Origin: Pseudovirgaria hyperparasitica
Lineage: Eukaryota > Ascomycota > Dothideomycetes > Acrospermales > Acrospermaceae
Assembly: GCF_010093815.1 (NCBI RefSeq)
Contig: NW_022985556.1
Span: 975,183-1,039,182 of the forward strand
Reading direction: 5' to 3'
Length of the DNA: 64,000 bases
A model generated the notes under the pieces. That model ran no database searches. It was not told the DNA's origin and saw only the letters and a program-made list of their open reading frames with translations. The number at the start of each line of letters is the position of its first letter. Position 1 is the first letter of the stretch. This document shows, one piece after another, positions 45,690-57,993 of this stretch. The position numbers were made by a program, and so were the translations under genes.

Positions 45690-47140
45690 GCTGCTCTGGA
45701 GCAGTCAGTGGTCGAATTAAAGTAGTGGAGAGTGTTTGATCGTGGTCGTGTCGGGGAGCGAGTATGGACCCGGTATGTTGGATCATGGAGCTGAAGGTTT
45801 GGAGTAGGAAAAGTCGCTCTGGCAGCAGAAGTCCCGAGAACATGGAGCTGGTCCTGTTGGCGAAGTTCGCTTACCACACTAACTGCGGCCGCTTCTTCCA
45901 CCAGGGGCTCCCCAATTGACCTGTACCAAACATGCAACCCCATCACCACCACCGTTAATCCAAGGGATCGTTAATACACCACTCTGCTGACCCATCCAGC
46001 CCAAGATGCCAGGCCAGGGTGCAGCATGGACTGCCGACGCCACTCCCATCCCCTCGAACCACTACCTAGCGGCAAGAAAGCCCCGGTCATCGGGTCGGTC
46101 TTATTCGATGCTCGACGTCTTCTATCTGATTTAGCCTAGACAGCGATGACAATACTTCTCACGAGCACTCGCCATCATATCCTCCTTTCTCTCCCCTCTC
46201 CACCAATGGCAGTGTTGTATGTCAGCTGGCACAGCCTCGAAGCTCGCGTACGGATGCATAGAAGCCTCCCGCGAAAGAGACTCTGGCCTGACTTGCGAAT
46301 CCCTGACTATCTCTTACCTCTTCTTGTCAACGGCACATCACTCTGCAGCGCGACGACGTGGCTCGAATTGTCGGAGGATTCCAGTCTTTGCTCTCTGCAT
46401 CAGGCCCAGCTGCACGGGTGACATTAATACGGCTCACCCGCAGAACGTCACACAACAGCTTACAGGCTCACGGTCCGGGGGTCCGTGTCAGCAGGAGCAT
46501 CTTCTTTCGTCTGTTTATGTTGGGACAAGAAAGCTTATTGTCCCATGCAGCGCGACTGGCCTAACAAATCGCTTGCACAAGGCGTGCTCAGATTCTGAGC
46601 AAAAATTTGATACCTCTCACACGTCCCCGTCATGCAATTGATATTGTGACCAGTGCAAGCACGACCTGTGCTAGACTTCGAAAGAACCTGGGGACAGGCC
46701 TTGGCCGGACCATGCGGAAAATAAACAGTTCATGGTTTTAACACAGGCTCTAGCTGCATATTTGGGCCAGGCTCTTATCAGTCAGTCATGGCGATTTAGA
46801 TAGTAAGACAGCTGCGGCAGTTGACTTGACTTGGCACCTACTGTTTATGTGTGCCAACAGCATATTGTGGTGCAAACATGCATATTGCCTCATTATTGTA
46901 GAATCGCCCTATGGCAAGTCAATCCTGGACCTGAACGCTCTCACATGTAAGGAATTATAGTCACGGCAAGAGCTCAAGTCTTTATGTTGGGTCATGACGC
47001 CGTCTCTTTGTATGGGTGAAATAACAGGTATCGTTTGAATCGTTCCTCGTCTTTTTGCCTCAATCATAGCTCAATAAGGCCCCGTGCACTGAGCCTTAAA
47101 GCGCATTGGATCCTCACAAATGCAGCTCGACGCAAGCAGA
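45690..47140. other. 1.45-kb gene-free region
   Basis: Lies upstream of the methyltransferase gene and downstream of the con-10-like gene. Several short frames at 46146-46641 overlap each other in different frames and carry no domain; they look like chance. No repeat or RNA gene was seen. Confidence 0.4.
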
Positions 47141-47809
47141 TCAATGGGCAAGGCCTCCCTTGTGTCCAGCTTCCTTTGCAGCTTCGCTTCCTGGCTTGAA
47201 AGTGCCATCTTCACGGCGTCCGTTCTGCGATATATCATCAATACGGTGCATCAATTCCCACGCAGTAAGGGATACACTTACATCTTCGGCCTCGTGGGCA
47301 TGCTCTTGTGCGATAATACCACCTTTCCTTTGGTCAGCTCGAGCGTGGACGTGGAATTATATGCATATGCACCTTTGCGGCCAGCCTCTTTGGCAGCCTC
47401 GGATCCTGGCTTGAAGGTTCCATCCTCGCGACGTCCACTCTTTAGTAGTAATCAGTATGGTACAGTACGGAGGCATCGGGCTGTTCCTACATCGTGGGCT
47501 TGTTCGTGCGCATGCTCCTGGGCAATCACACCACCTGTATGTGTCAATCAACGTACTGCGAGCTAAATGCACATCGCATTACCTTTGCGACCAGCCTCCT
47601 TGGCAGCATCAGATCCAGGCACAAAGGTTCCATCGGTGCGGCGTCCAGTCTAGTGAGTATGTGAACAGGACGTCCTTACGTAGCGTGAGGGGTAAGCCTA
47701 CCTCGCGCTCGACTGCTTTCTCGTGAGCAGCCTTCCCACCTTTACTGGCAATGGCCCGGACTTCTTCAGTGGGACGGTTGGCGAAGTTTGCTGGGTTAGA
47801 ATCGGCCAT
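47141..47809 (-). CDS. Con-10-like stress/conidiation protein with KGG repeats, exon triplication
   Basis: Six exons on the minus strand: 47809-47702, 47649-47583, 47534-47491, 47439-47373, 47322-47282 and 47224-47141; 411 nt, 136 residues. The start MADSNPANFANRPTEEVRAI then ASKGGKAAHEKAVERE is diagnostic of the con-10/KGG (stress-induced acidophilic repeat) family, made during conidiation, desiccation and light response. Exons 2, 4 and 6 each encode GRR-DGTF-PGS-AAKEAG-KG; exons 3 and 5 each encode G-IAQEHAHE. So a two-exon unit is repeated, the third copy ending in GGLAH. The protein is hydrophilic and probably disordered. A stress-element-like AGGGG (CCCCT in gene direction) lies at 47894-47898, 85 bp upstream of the start. 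Confidence 0.9.
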
Positions 47810-48197
47810 GTTGAAAGTATGCTGTGCGATGACACTAGATTGAACGAGCTGTAGAGTCAGAAAGGTTTAGAATTGTTTTGAGAAGAGAAAACTAGGGGCA
47901 TTGAATTCAGCTGCCATGTTATATTTGAGACTCAGGAAAGGCACTTCACTCAAACTGGCAAACACCATGTTCATCACGTTGTCAATTCCTTGTTGTTGTT
48001 GCCTTCAGTCTTGGAACATGGGAACCCGGTGACGTATGGGCGGAACGCGCCCGGAAATCGCGTCCATGCCGGGCACTTAGCGGCTGATCACCGTTAGGCT
48101 ACCTACTTCGCGTCCCCCTAAACTTCACGCGTCTTATATCTCTATCTTCGCCACTCCAAGGCCCCAATACCATAATCTCGCCCTCGAACTACGTGTC
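47810..48197. promoter_or_regulatory. Divergent promoter of con-10-like gene and UNG
   Basis: 388 bp between divergent starts. It has AGGGG at 47894-47898 and CCCCT at about 48114-48118, both matching the fungal stress-response element core. The role is inferred. Confidence 0.45.
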
Positions 48198-49278
48198 ATG
48201 TCCCTCAAACGCAAAGCTGTCGAGCTGGTTGCTACGGAAGCAAAAAAACCAAAAGCCAATGGCAGCATCACGTCTTTCTTCGGCGCCCCAAAGTCGATTA
48301 GCACCACCGCTGGAGTTGCGCCAAAGGAGTCTGCGCAGCCGAAAGTCAAGTTCGATAAGGACGCGTGGGTGGCGAACCTAAAAGATGAACAGAAAGAATT
48401 GCTGAAATTGGAAATCGATACCCTGCACGAAAGCTGGTTGGCACATCTGAAAGACGAAATCACAAGCGCGGAGTTCCTAAATCTCAAGCGATTCGTTAAG
48501 AAAGAGATTGATAGTGGCAAGAAGATTTTCCCACCGCTAGAGCAGGTATATTCTTGGTCAGTACCCGCCAAACGCTGTCTAGACTTGCAGTGCTGCCTTC
48601 GGCTGGCCCGATGAGTCAATTGATACCATACTCAAGGCTGACAATCTTCAACAGGTCTCGACATACGCCCCTGAACACTGTCAAGGCAGTCATTCTCGGC
48701 CAAGATCCGTATCACAACGTGAACCAAGCCCACGGCCTGTGCTTTTCCGTCAAGCCTCCGACCCCAGCACCTCCTTCGCTCAAGAACATCTACATCGCGC
48801 TCAAAAAAGACTATCCTACCTTCTCGCCACCACCGAAGAATGGTGGTCTGCTCACGCCCTGGGCAGATCGAGGTGTGTTGCTGCTCAATACATGTCTGAC
48901 TGTTCGGGCACACGAGGCGAACAGTCATGCCGGGAAAGGCTGGGAGCGTTTCACACAGAAGGTAATCGACACTGTGGCTAAGCAGCGGACAAACGGCGTT
49001 GTGTTCCTTGCATGGGGCAGTCCGGCCCAGAAGAGAACTGCAAACATCAATAGTCAGAAGCATTTGATCTTAAAGAGCGTACATCCAAGTCCGTTGAGTG
49101 CTTCGAGGGGATGGGTGAGTACTCAGCAACTAGCGTATAGAGTCGGGATCCTGCTAACGTCCTTTAGTTTGACTGCGGACACTTCAAAAAGACCAACGAA
49201 TGGCTCAAACAACGCTATGGCGAAGATGCGGAGATCAATTGGGACCTCAACGTTCAGCCTGAGGAAGCAGGCGAGTAG
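48198..49278 (+). CDS. UNG1: Uracil-DNA glycosylase
   Basis: Three exons: 48198-48556, 48655-49114 and 49168-49278; 930 nt, 309 residues. Family 1 UDG removes uracil from DNA in base-excision repair in nucleus and mitochondria. Catalytic and binding motifs are complete: GQDPYH at 135-140 with Asp137, LLLNTCLTV at 195-203 and HPSPLSA at 263-269 with His263. The C-terminus WFDCGHFKKTNEWLKQR is typical. The N-terminus MSLKRKAVELVATEAKKPK holds a basic nuclear signal, and GSITSFFGAPK resembles a PCNA-binding (PIP) box, as in human UNG2. Both introns keep the phase. Confidence 0.96.
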
Positions 49279-49721
49279 AGTTGCATTATCTGCCACTGCG
49301 TAATAAACAAGTGATTGATTGGTCGGCCCTGTCACAATGTGACGGGTATCAAGCGCAAGTATGATGTTCGCTAGACGGAGTTTCTAGGTCTTTATATAGA
49401 ACAACATGTGTAGTGATTACGGCCTGCTAAGCACCCCAACAATGGTTAATTACTTGAAAATGTCCAGCATGTTCAAACACCAATTAATATGTTTTCCGCT
49501 CGCTTTAAGCTCATTGGGCAAGCTTCACAGGGTTTATGGTCTGTGCGCTGTCTAAGTCGAACGCGACGTAAGCTTTGGCGCAGCCGGTGTGGAGTGATTA
49601 AGCTCCAGCGTCTTTAGGCAACTCAACAGCTCTAGACCAACACTATTTCCTACTACCTGCAACTCTCTGCTCGTCACTACTGATTTTTCAGTAATGCCTT
49701 ATTCCTGCTCATAATACCATC
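49279..49721. other. Intergenic, no gene seen
   Basis: 443 bp holding the UNG 3' region and promoter of the VanZ-like gene. Nothing notable. Confidence 0.4.
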
Positions 49722-50508
49722 ATGCGGATCAGAAAGCCCTTCGCAGGTACGCACACAAAGCTCAAGGTGGACACCGCAGTGAAGAGGCTGATATTTTACT
49801 GCAGCTGCCTTCTCCATAGTATGCATATTCGCAGCCGGAGCAGGCTTCGCTCCCAGTCAATATGAGATTCCGAGCTACAAGCAAAGCGACAAAGTCCTCC
49901 ACTTCTTTACCTTCTTCATAGTTACGGTGTGTTCTACCTTCAGTGTAGACATCGATTCCAGAACTGACAGAAGGACCCGCAGACAGCCTTCTACTGGATA
50001 CTTGAGACCAATCGACGGCGCGTACTCCAACTCACGGCCCTCGTCTGTACCTTGGGCTTAGGGGTAGGATCAGAGTTCATTCAGTGGGCCATACCTGTAA
50101 GTACTGCACAGGAATATGCATTGATACAGTATGAATATTAATACTAAAGTTACGCAGAACGGTCGGGAATTTGACCAATTTGACATTGTCGCAAACGTCC
50201 TTGGTTCCGGTCTCGCACTTGCTCTTTCAACGTGGTATCATAAGCGCATGCTGGAGCGGAAGCGCGCTGCCCGGAGCTACCAAGCGGTTCCGGGAGAAGA
50301 CTCCGAGCGAGACCTCGAGCTGGGTGAGGGTGTAGGCGAACAGGAAACCGGCGTCACAGGGACGGCTGCTGTGCAAGAGGAACTCGATAACTGGGATGAA
50401 AACGCAGAGGACTGGGAGACAACGGAGCCGGGAGAAAACATGGATGGTAATATTATGAAGGATACCCCGACTGATGCGATAGATGGCAAGGCGAAGAGAA
50501 ATGATTAG
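49722..50508 (+). CDS. VanZ-like multi-pass membrane protein
   Basis: Four exons: 49722-49746 (25 nt), 49805-49926, 49983-50096 and 50158-50508; 612 nt, 203 residues. The spliced text MRIRKPFAAAFSIVCIFAAG, DKVLHFFTFFIVTTAFYWIL, LTALVCTLGLGVGSEFIQ and NGREFDQFDIVANVLGSGLA matches the VanZ-like domain: four membrane helices with the conserved DK-x-x-HF, SE-x-x-Q and R-x-FD-x-x-D-x-x-AN motifs. The fungal members then have WYHKRMLERKR and an acidic tail, as here. Bacterial VanZ affects glycopeptide tolerance; the fungal function is unknown. None of the longer plain frames covers the N-terminal half, which was rebuilt from splice sites. Confidence 0.85.
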
Positions 50509-51251
50509 GCTTGCCGTGACGGTGACGACTATACCTCAACAAAATGAGATTATTGGAAATGAATTGTGTTCGTTAGGAAAAGTCATATCAGGTGGCCTAT
50601 ACAGATATATGAGAACGTGGGCATTCACGAGCACACCGAATACGCATCTGCTGTTCGATGTTGAAAATATGGGTCTGATATTGATTTGCTTTTACATACC
50701 TTAGTAGTGTGGTGCAAACATGGGTCACCCAGAAACATATAGGAACCACCGCCAAGTGCCCACCAAGCTACCACGCAACACCGAACAGTTTGGTCCCATT
50801 CTATTTTTGATTAAATACAAAGTTCAAATAATCATTAGAGGATGTATGAATGCTGAGACTGGTAGTCATTGATTGAGCACTAATTATCCAGGCACTCGAG
50901 GTAACCTTTCCAGTCGGCTCGGTACTAGATCAGGCATAAATATTGGTGCCTTACACTGTTTGCGCTCCGCTAGGCGCGCGACCTCCCCAGGCGTGAGACA
51001 GCCCATACTGCTACTTGTGAACCTCACCTCAACCCACGGGCGAACGACCGTCGACGACACCTCGACGCCATCACTTCCATCTTTCAAACTTTGAGTCTGC
51101 ATTCTTTTGAACTTTCGCTTCTACCGTATAACAATTTTGGCCATCCTCGGCCGCCGCATGACACTCGCGCAACACTCGACCACTCGACTGTTACGTAGTT
51201 CTGGTGAGCGGCATGCTTGGCTTGGCATCAGGACGACACTGAACGCGGGCA
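50509..51251. other. Upstream region of SPT7
   Basis: 743 bp. It should hold the SPT7 promoter and leader. Short frames at 50873-51325 lack features. Confidence 0.4.
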
Positions 51252-54200
51252 ATGTTCAATGCCAACGGCCCCCTCCATCGCCCCTCGTCGCTGTCGAGCA
51301 ATCATGGCGCATCCAGATGGCCTAGCCATCTGTCGAATGCGAATCGGACTCGCACTCCTAACATGAGCGATGATGGGGCCGTGTCAAACGCTTCCGGTAA
51401 CAATGGGGGTGAGGGGGTGGATACCTTGGGAGAGGAAGATCGCAGGACTGTGGAGTTTAGGGAACACTACAAGAGGAGTGAAGCATTATTGATGGCTGCA
51501 ATGGGTGATGGCGATGCGAAAATTACCTCTGCCGACGCGCTCTTTGATGATGATCCGGCGCATTCCTTTGCGACAGTGGCCGCCGAGGCCGCACCCCCGA
51601 CCGCGCCTCCGAAGAAGCCTGCGCGAACGATTGACGAAGACGACTACGGAGACGACGATGACGATGATGAAGACAACGAATCCAACGCGTCTCCCCTCAA
51701 ATCAAAAGGCGCGGCCGCCGTCGGAAGTGTTTCCGCCCCCGACAAACACAAATATTCCAATATCACGCGGCCCAACACTGATGGCGCAAAGCCAGAACCA
51801 CCAAAGACTACTGATGAAGTGCGCAAAAAGCTGGAGCAAGATAAAAAAGCGACCGAAGACGCTGCTCGACGAAGCTTCCACACCACCTTCTACACCTACG
51901 AGACTGATCGCGATGCGATGTTGGAACAACAGAAGCTTGACGAACTTGATCGTCAAGTGGAAGCTGAAACTGGTCCAGGTCAGGCACAAGGTCAGAATCA
52001 GAAGAATGGCGCTGCCCCCCCAAATCAACCAGGTACCCTGAGCGGGACAAATCTTGGCGGTTCGGTGAACCTTACGCTTAAGCACTTGATCGCACGAATC
52101 GACCAGAAACGGAACATGGTAAATGCAACAGATACACAGCTGAGAACCTTGATGAGTGAGGTGCGCAAGAATCGTAGCAAATGGGCGAACGAGGATAAGG
52201 TCGGACAAGAAGAGCTATACGAGTCAATGGAGAAAGTCTTGATGGAGCTCAAAGCCATGACCGAACATGCAGGGCCTTTCTTGCAGAAGGTGAATAAGCG
52301 GGATGCCCCGGACTACCACCAGATCATCAAACACCCCATGGACATTGGTACCATGTTGAAGAAACTCAAAGGCTTGCAGTACAAATCAAAGAAAGAGTTC
52401 GTAGACGATTTGATGCTCATCTGGTCCAATTGCCTCAAGTACAACGGCGAGCCCACGCATTTCCTCCGCAAGAAAGCGCTTCACATGAAGAAAGAGACTG
52501 ATAAACTTGTCCCCTTGATACCGGACATCGTGGTCAGGGACCGTGCCGAAATGGAAGCAGAAGAAAGACGCACGCAGAATGGAGATATTGGTGAGCCGGA
52601 GGACAGTGAAGATGGTAAGTTTCAGAGGCTGCTAGCTGTTAGGATCTGTAATCTGACATGTAACCAGAGGAACCAATTATGGCATCACGAGGCCGAAAAG
52701 CGCCAAGCAAGAGTAACAAAAGCTCATCGGCTGCCCGCAAAGCCCCTCCAGCTGGGTCTGAGGGTACACCGGGAGCCGATACAAAGCCTCCTGGGCCTGT
52801 CCTCAACAATGCTGCCTCTAACCTAAAGAATGAATTTCTTCGCGCTGATTCCGATGCGCCACTTGAGGGCAGCATTAATGGCTTTTCAACGCCTCCACCC
52901 GGCAGCGTTACGCCTTTTGGTGCGAACGGTGTACCAGGTAGCAATGCCCCTGGTAGTCAAGTAGACTTCTCAGAGCTCGACGGCGCTGGAACCAACATGG
53001 CTGGCCTAGGGGTAGTCGAGGATGCGGATGACAACGATCTTGAATACAAGACCTGGAAGCTTATAACTAAGAAGGATCGTGCACGAATTGCATCGGAGCG
53101 CCACCGTCGCTTCAAGGGAGATGCCCTCGATCCAGAGCAGCCTGCGATCCTACGAAGCAAAGCTGGTATGAGACGCTGGCTGCGTCGTCGAAAGCAAGCC
53201 GAAGACGACAAGTATCTAGATCCATCAGCTGGACCCGATGGTAAAGACGGAGCGCCTGCTGCCGCCGAGACTTTGGCTGAAGGAATCGAAGAAGAAGATG
53301 ATCGTGACCTTCCCGACTACTATGATCCAGTGTGCGCAATCCCGGACGTCAACCCTAGGCTCAGATGGGTAGAGGACTCTGATGGACAGCTTGTTGAGCA
53401 GAGTGAAGATTTTCTTCGTGTCATTCCGAAAGGTGCTTTCAAAGCCCCCACTGGTCACCTGTCCCAAAAGGTGGAGGACAACATGCGCCAGATGCAAGAT
53501 ACACGTAAAATCTGTGCCAAGATTGGTGTAGTGAAGCAGATGCAACTACAGGCACAGGTAAGTGTCCGATTCAATTTCTACGTACCGCCTAGTGCTAATC
53601 AATCCTAGATGTACCAAAACCAATTCCAGAAATATGATCCTGTCCCATTCGTCGAACAAGACGTTGAGCCCATGGTCGTTACCGATGACGGCCCAGTCAT
53701 GTCTAAGACTACATGCCGCGCTGCACTCCAGAGGAGCGTCGGAAAAATCTTCTATCATGCAGGCTTCGAAGAATTCCAGCCATCTGCATTGGAAGCTATC
53801 ACTGATATAGCTAGCAATTTTTTCAGTCAGTTGGCCACGACGCTGCAGCTATACGGAGAGTTTCCAAAGGTGCCAGAAGAGCGTCCTACCGGAGACGAGA
53901 TAGTATGGAACAGCAGGTTCACTGAGGAGGAGTCTATCCTACATGCTTTAGATAAAAACGGCATCGATATGGAAGGTCTTGAATCATACGTCAAGGACGA
54001 TGTCGAAAGACTAGGCACCAAACTGCTGGGCATGCACGAGCGTATGAAGTATCACTTGGCAGAGCTACTTCGCCCTGCTCTTGACAGCAACGCTGGCGCC
54101 GACGGAGCAGGTGCATTTAATGATGGGAGCGAGCAGTTTGTCAGTGGAGACTTTGCAGAAGATTTCGGCGAGGATTACTTTGGTTTCCGTGAGCTTGGAC

Positions 54201-54730
54201 TTGACCAGGAATTCGGTCTCGCACAGCTCAGTGTTCCCCTACATCTTCTCCAGAATCGCATGCACCACGCGTACCAGGCCCAACACGCCAATACGACAAC
54301 ATCAGTTGGTACGCTCATGGACGAACCAGCGACGTTCGAGCCTGTCACAACGCAGAGCATCACTCAAGAAATTGGCATCATACAAGGATTCTTCCTCAGC
54401 AAGCTCCACGACCATGGAGATCAACCTCTCGTCGAGGATGACAATCTCCCGGCCAAGCAGCGCTTCCCCAAGCCCCGTCTTCCTCCCACCGGCAAGATCT
54501 CAAGTCCGAGGAAACGGCCTATCAGGGAACAGCAACAGCTTGCTCGCAAGAAAAGGAAGCTAGAAGAAAGCAAAGACGATGGCAATGCCAATGCTGGCTC
54601 CAAGCCGATGCCAACTTCGATCAAAAAACTTAAGCTTGACCCACCTGCCAACAAAGATACCGCAGGTGATCCTGAGAAGGACGACGCTAGCGCAGTTGGC
54701 ATGATGAGTCCTGAAAGTATCGCTGCATGA
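51252..54730 (+). CDS. SPT7: Spt7, bromodomain subunit of the SAGA coactivator
   Basis: Three exons: 51252-52614, 52668-53557 and 53609-54730; 3375 nt, 1124 residues, near the usual fungal size. Spt7 scaffolds SAGA, pairs with Ada1/Taf10 through a histone fold and binds acetyl-lysine. Visible parts: acidic stretch [16 protein letters not shown] near residue 135; bromodomain at about 330-420 ([38 protein letters not shown]); and the Spt7-specific middle block [24 protein letters not shown] histone fold at about 785-835 ([20 protein letters not shown]) follows. The C-terminus is Lys-rich. The start used is the first ATG of the open frame; MSDDGAV at residue 38 is an alternative. Confidence 0.95.
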
Positions 54731-55991
54731 TTTGTATTAACATTTCATTGCAGTCAGTCCCTCGCTGTCCTCGGGGTGCTCTCTAGGTTCCGGGAGCTCC
54801 TCGTCCTGCTCCTACAGCGCACCTTCTACTCCACTAGCCGGACGACGCGCCCACAAATTTGATTCGCAACACCCGAAGGCGATGCGCCGCAACATTCCAC
54901 CACCTAGAACGAGTTCTTCGCGTCGTAATTCAATATCTCGACGACACTCCAGGAGACTCGAACCACAATATGTCTATCCGATATGCGGTCCATTCGTGTA
55001 ACCACGATTGTGGACCTCGGACTCCCCTTGGCGTCGACCCTTCCACTATACACATCTCGTCTTATGAACGACACTACCTGCACGACGTTGGTGTTCTGGC
55101 GCTCTTGTATCCGGCGTTCATATACTACGCTTTTCTTGACCCAGCTTCTCCGAGCTATTCCAAATTCCTCTGCTTCACTACACACGCGAAGCACCACATA
55201 TCGTGCAGGCCGGTCTATCGTCTCCGTTGATTATACCCTTTCTCGGTTTGTGCACAGGAGGAAAGGCTTCTTTTTGTACTTTGTTTTGGGAGGGTCGGAA
55301 TTCATGATATTTCCCCATGGTCTGAGTCTTTGCATCTGGGATGGCTTTGCATGCATACTTTTGATCCTACTGGGCCTAGCGGGTCTTCTTCTATAATATG
55401 AGGGGGAAAAATCCCCCCCCAACAGTCTGTATATATGGCGTCGGCAGGTTTTGATATCGTGGGGCACTGTGGCTAAGGGGTGCGTAGCTCTGTCGGATGT
55501 TGCGTGAGTGTATTAGCGCGTGTGTCTAGTCAGTCGGGAGTGTCTATTCCAAATTTGATTACTTTGAGATGAGCGGGTGTGTGTTCGTGTGTAGTACTTC
55601 TGGCTAATAGTGATGGACAGAGAGTTCTGTAGCGGTAAGAAGTCTGGTAAGAGGCCTTTATGTCATTCATCTACTTCAGTTTATTGTAAAGATCATCTAC
55701 CATCTGCTCGAAACGCTGTACTGCGGTACTTGCTGTACCCCTTTTATGCTACGCCCAGTCAGGGTATAACTCATCAAAATCATGCACTCCGCATACAGAC
55801 GGACATCACCAAGAAGCAGCTCCACGTTCCCGTACCAATCACTATCTTAAGCGTTATATTGCATTACCAGTTGAATGGACAGGTCCTTCTAATGCGCTTG
55901 ATAGCTTGGCGAGAGTCATCCTCAAGATCTAAGGCGCATGGGACTAAAAGAGTATTTTTTTTCTGCACCCCTGGTTCAAATGTCGATGTAG
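54731..55991. other. Convergent intergenic region, 1.26 kb
   Basis: Frames at 54859-55230 and 54983-55396 overlap in different frames and have no domain. At about 55908-55993 there is text resembling class II tRNA pieces (TCTAAGGCGC and GGTTCAAATG), but it does not fold into a proper acceptor stem. A run of eight C lies near 55412. No gene was accepted. Confidence 0.4.
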
Positions 55992-57441
55992 CTACACCCT
56001 CGCTTTCACCTCCTTACGCACACCTTCCCCATCCTTGTTTACCCATGGATCCCGAGGTTGCGACAGAAATTGAGGGATCGCAGTTGCAGGAACCTTTGGT
56101 CTCTGCTTGGCCTCGTCGGCCAGGGTGAGCAATACGGACCTCCAGTATGTCTGATCTTGCCACCATACATGCACCCATCTCCGTAAATCTTCCGGGGTAA
56201 CCTTGTCATTCGACCACAGAGCTGCATTCATCGCACCGGTGACCGGATCCGTGGTCAACGGAGTCTCATCCCTCGACCAGGTAACAAGCTGCCCGTCATT
56301 CCGCTTCCGGATGACCCAGTACAACAGTTCACGCCGATGCTGTTTGACCCGGGCCCAGAAATCGACATTCCCCTTATTGATCAATGCAGGCCCGTGGTCT
56401 TCAATCATGCTCATCAGCCCTTCCCCAACCAACTCGCCAGGCTCCTCGTGCAGCGCCCGCTGGAGGCTGAAGCAGTCATACGGCTTCTGCCGCACCCCTC
56501 CCGCGCGCGCCAGCGCTCGCGTCCAGTTCGGCGCCGCCGCAACAAGCTGCACCATCATCAGCCAGTCCTCGTTGTACATGCTGTAGGGAAAGAAGGCCAT
56601 GTGCGTCGTGACGCGCAGCAGGATCGCCGAGCCGCTCACGAACACGTCCTGGCCGAGGCCGACGAGGGGTCGTGCGTGGCCCACGACGCCGTTGTCCGCC
56701 ATGTGGATGGACGGCCAACTGACGGCCTGGAGGTCCGAGTCCTCGCGCATGGCGCGCAGGGCGTAGGCGAGATGCTCGGCGGAGAGGGTCAGGCGGCCGT
56801 CGGTGTAGGGCGTGATGTCGTCGTCGACGAAGAAGACGAATTCCCAGCCTAGGCGTACGGCGAGCATGACTCCTAGGGTGCGTTTCCAGGCTAGGTTGCT
56901 GGCCTTGTGGGCAGCGGTCATTTCGTCCTTTGCGGACTTGAATTTGGGTTGCCACTTCAGTTTGTGTCGGATGTTAGTGTATAGGTTCCCTTTCTTTTTT
57001 GCTTATATCAGGGCGACTTACTGATGGATGAACATCATCGATTTCTACCCGTATAAGTCTATCGTCGCTACCGACGGCCTCGCGGACGCTGTGGAAGTCG
57101 GCTTTGGAAGCTTCGTGGCTTTGAAGCAATAGCAAGGGGCAGTGATGACTTGATGCAAGACTGGCAAGAAAGAGGAGCCCGTCCTTGCTACGAGCATACT
57201 CGTAGCTGGTCGGTACAACAATACCACCTCCGTTCTCAGAGATCAGTGGGCCCCATTCCGATATATCACTTCCTGCGGCAGGACGTGGCGGCCGTTCAGG
57301 ACCGTAGAGACTTGTCAAGAGTTTCGAGTGCGTAGCTCGGTACTGTGCTTCTCTATCATCCTGGAACTCTGGCGGCGGCTCATACGAAGCCGTACGCTTG
57401 GAAGCGTCAAAACACACTTCCCAGTCCTCGTTCAATGCCAT
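55992..57441 (-). CDS. Glycosyltransferase-like protein (GT-A type, DDD motif)
   Basis: Two exons, 57441-57022 and 56954-55992, with a 67-nt intron; about 460 residues. A nucleotide-sugar transferase fold is suggested by VVPTSYEYARSKDGLLFLAS, then RTLGVMLAVRLGWEFVFFV followed by DDD at 184-186 (metal-binding DxD motif). GQDVFVSGSAILLRV and YNEDWLMMVQLV come later, as in GT2-like enzymes. The acceptor and sugar are unknown. The reading frame continues upstream of 57441 to about 57566 without an ATG, so a further 5' exon, perhaps with a membrane anchor, may exist; the start given is the first Met inside the conserved region (MALNEDWEVCFD). The gene diverges from the dioxygenase. Confidence 0.75.
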
Positions 57442-57993
57442 CCTATCTAGGAGTTTTGAATTCAGGAACTGTGCTGGGAGGGAGGTCTTTGTGTGGCGGT
57501 TCAAGCTGGCTGGCAGATTTTCAAGACAAGGTCGAGGAAAGACGAGGAAATATCAGCGGTGTTTTGCAACGAATGAAGTGGCTGCGTGTCGCCTTTTATT
57601 GGCTTCTGTCTGTCCTATATCAATCACCATGGTCCTCACATAGCGACAACCCCCCTCCCCTTCCACCGGCTTCGGGGATCTGTTAGTAGCATGCTGCTAA
57701 TACGAAAATACGATGAGAAGTTCTGAAACCGTACCTAAAGCTATCTGACGAGGTGGAATGATCTTGAGGCGAAGCTTTTCTTTAAAGTTTGGGGGCGTCA
57801 ATAATTGATCATGCAAGGCACTCGAATGGAAACGGGCCGTTGACTACTGTTTATGCAAGCCACTCAAGTAGGAATGCGCAGTTGTTATGTTTGCGTCACA
57901 GGCAATTGCATCATCCCAAACAGCTTAAGAACCTCCCTTCCTCACGGTCAGAAGACTTGCTGGAATAGCCGCTAGGAGAACCTTAACTTCAAT
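57442..57993. promoter_or_regulatory. Divergent region between glycosyltransferase and dioxygenase
   Basis: 552 bp. The right part of this stretch may include the true 5' exon of the glycosyltransferase and both promoters. A plus-strand frame at 57345-57686 runs across it and is rejected. Confidence 0.4.

Noticed and set aside
46146-46641. Three overlapping frames between the methyltransferase and con-10-like genes
   Set aside because: Cys/Ser/Arg-rich shadow text without domain; no splice logic joins them.
54859-55396. Two overlapping plus-strand frames after SPT7
   Set aside because: They overlap each other in different frames with neither showing conserved text.
56337-56955. Frames of 159-171 codons overlapping the glycosyltransferase
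   Set aside because: GC-rich shadows in other frames; the glycosyltransferase frame holds the DDD motif and conserved blocks.
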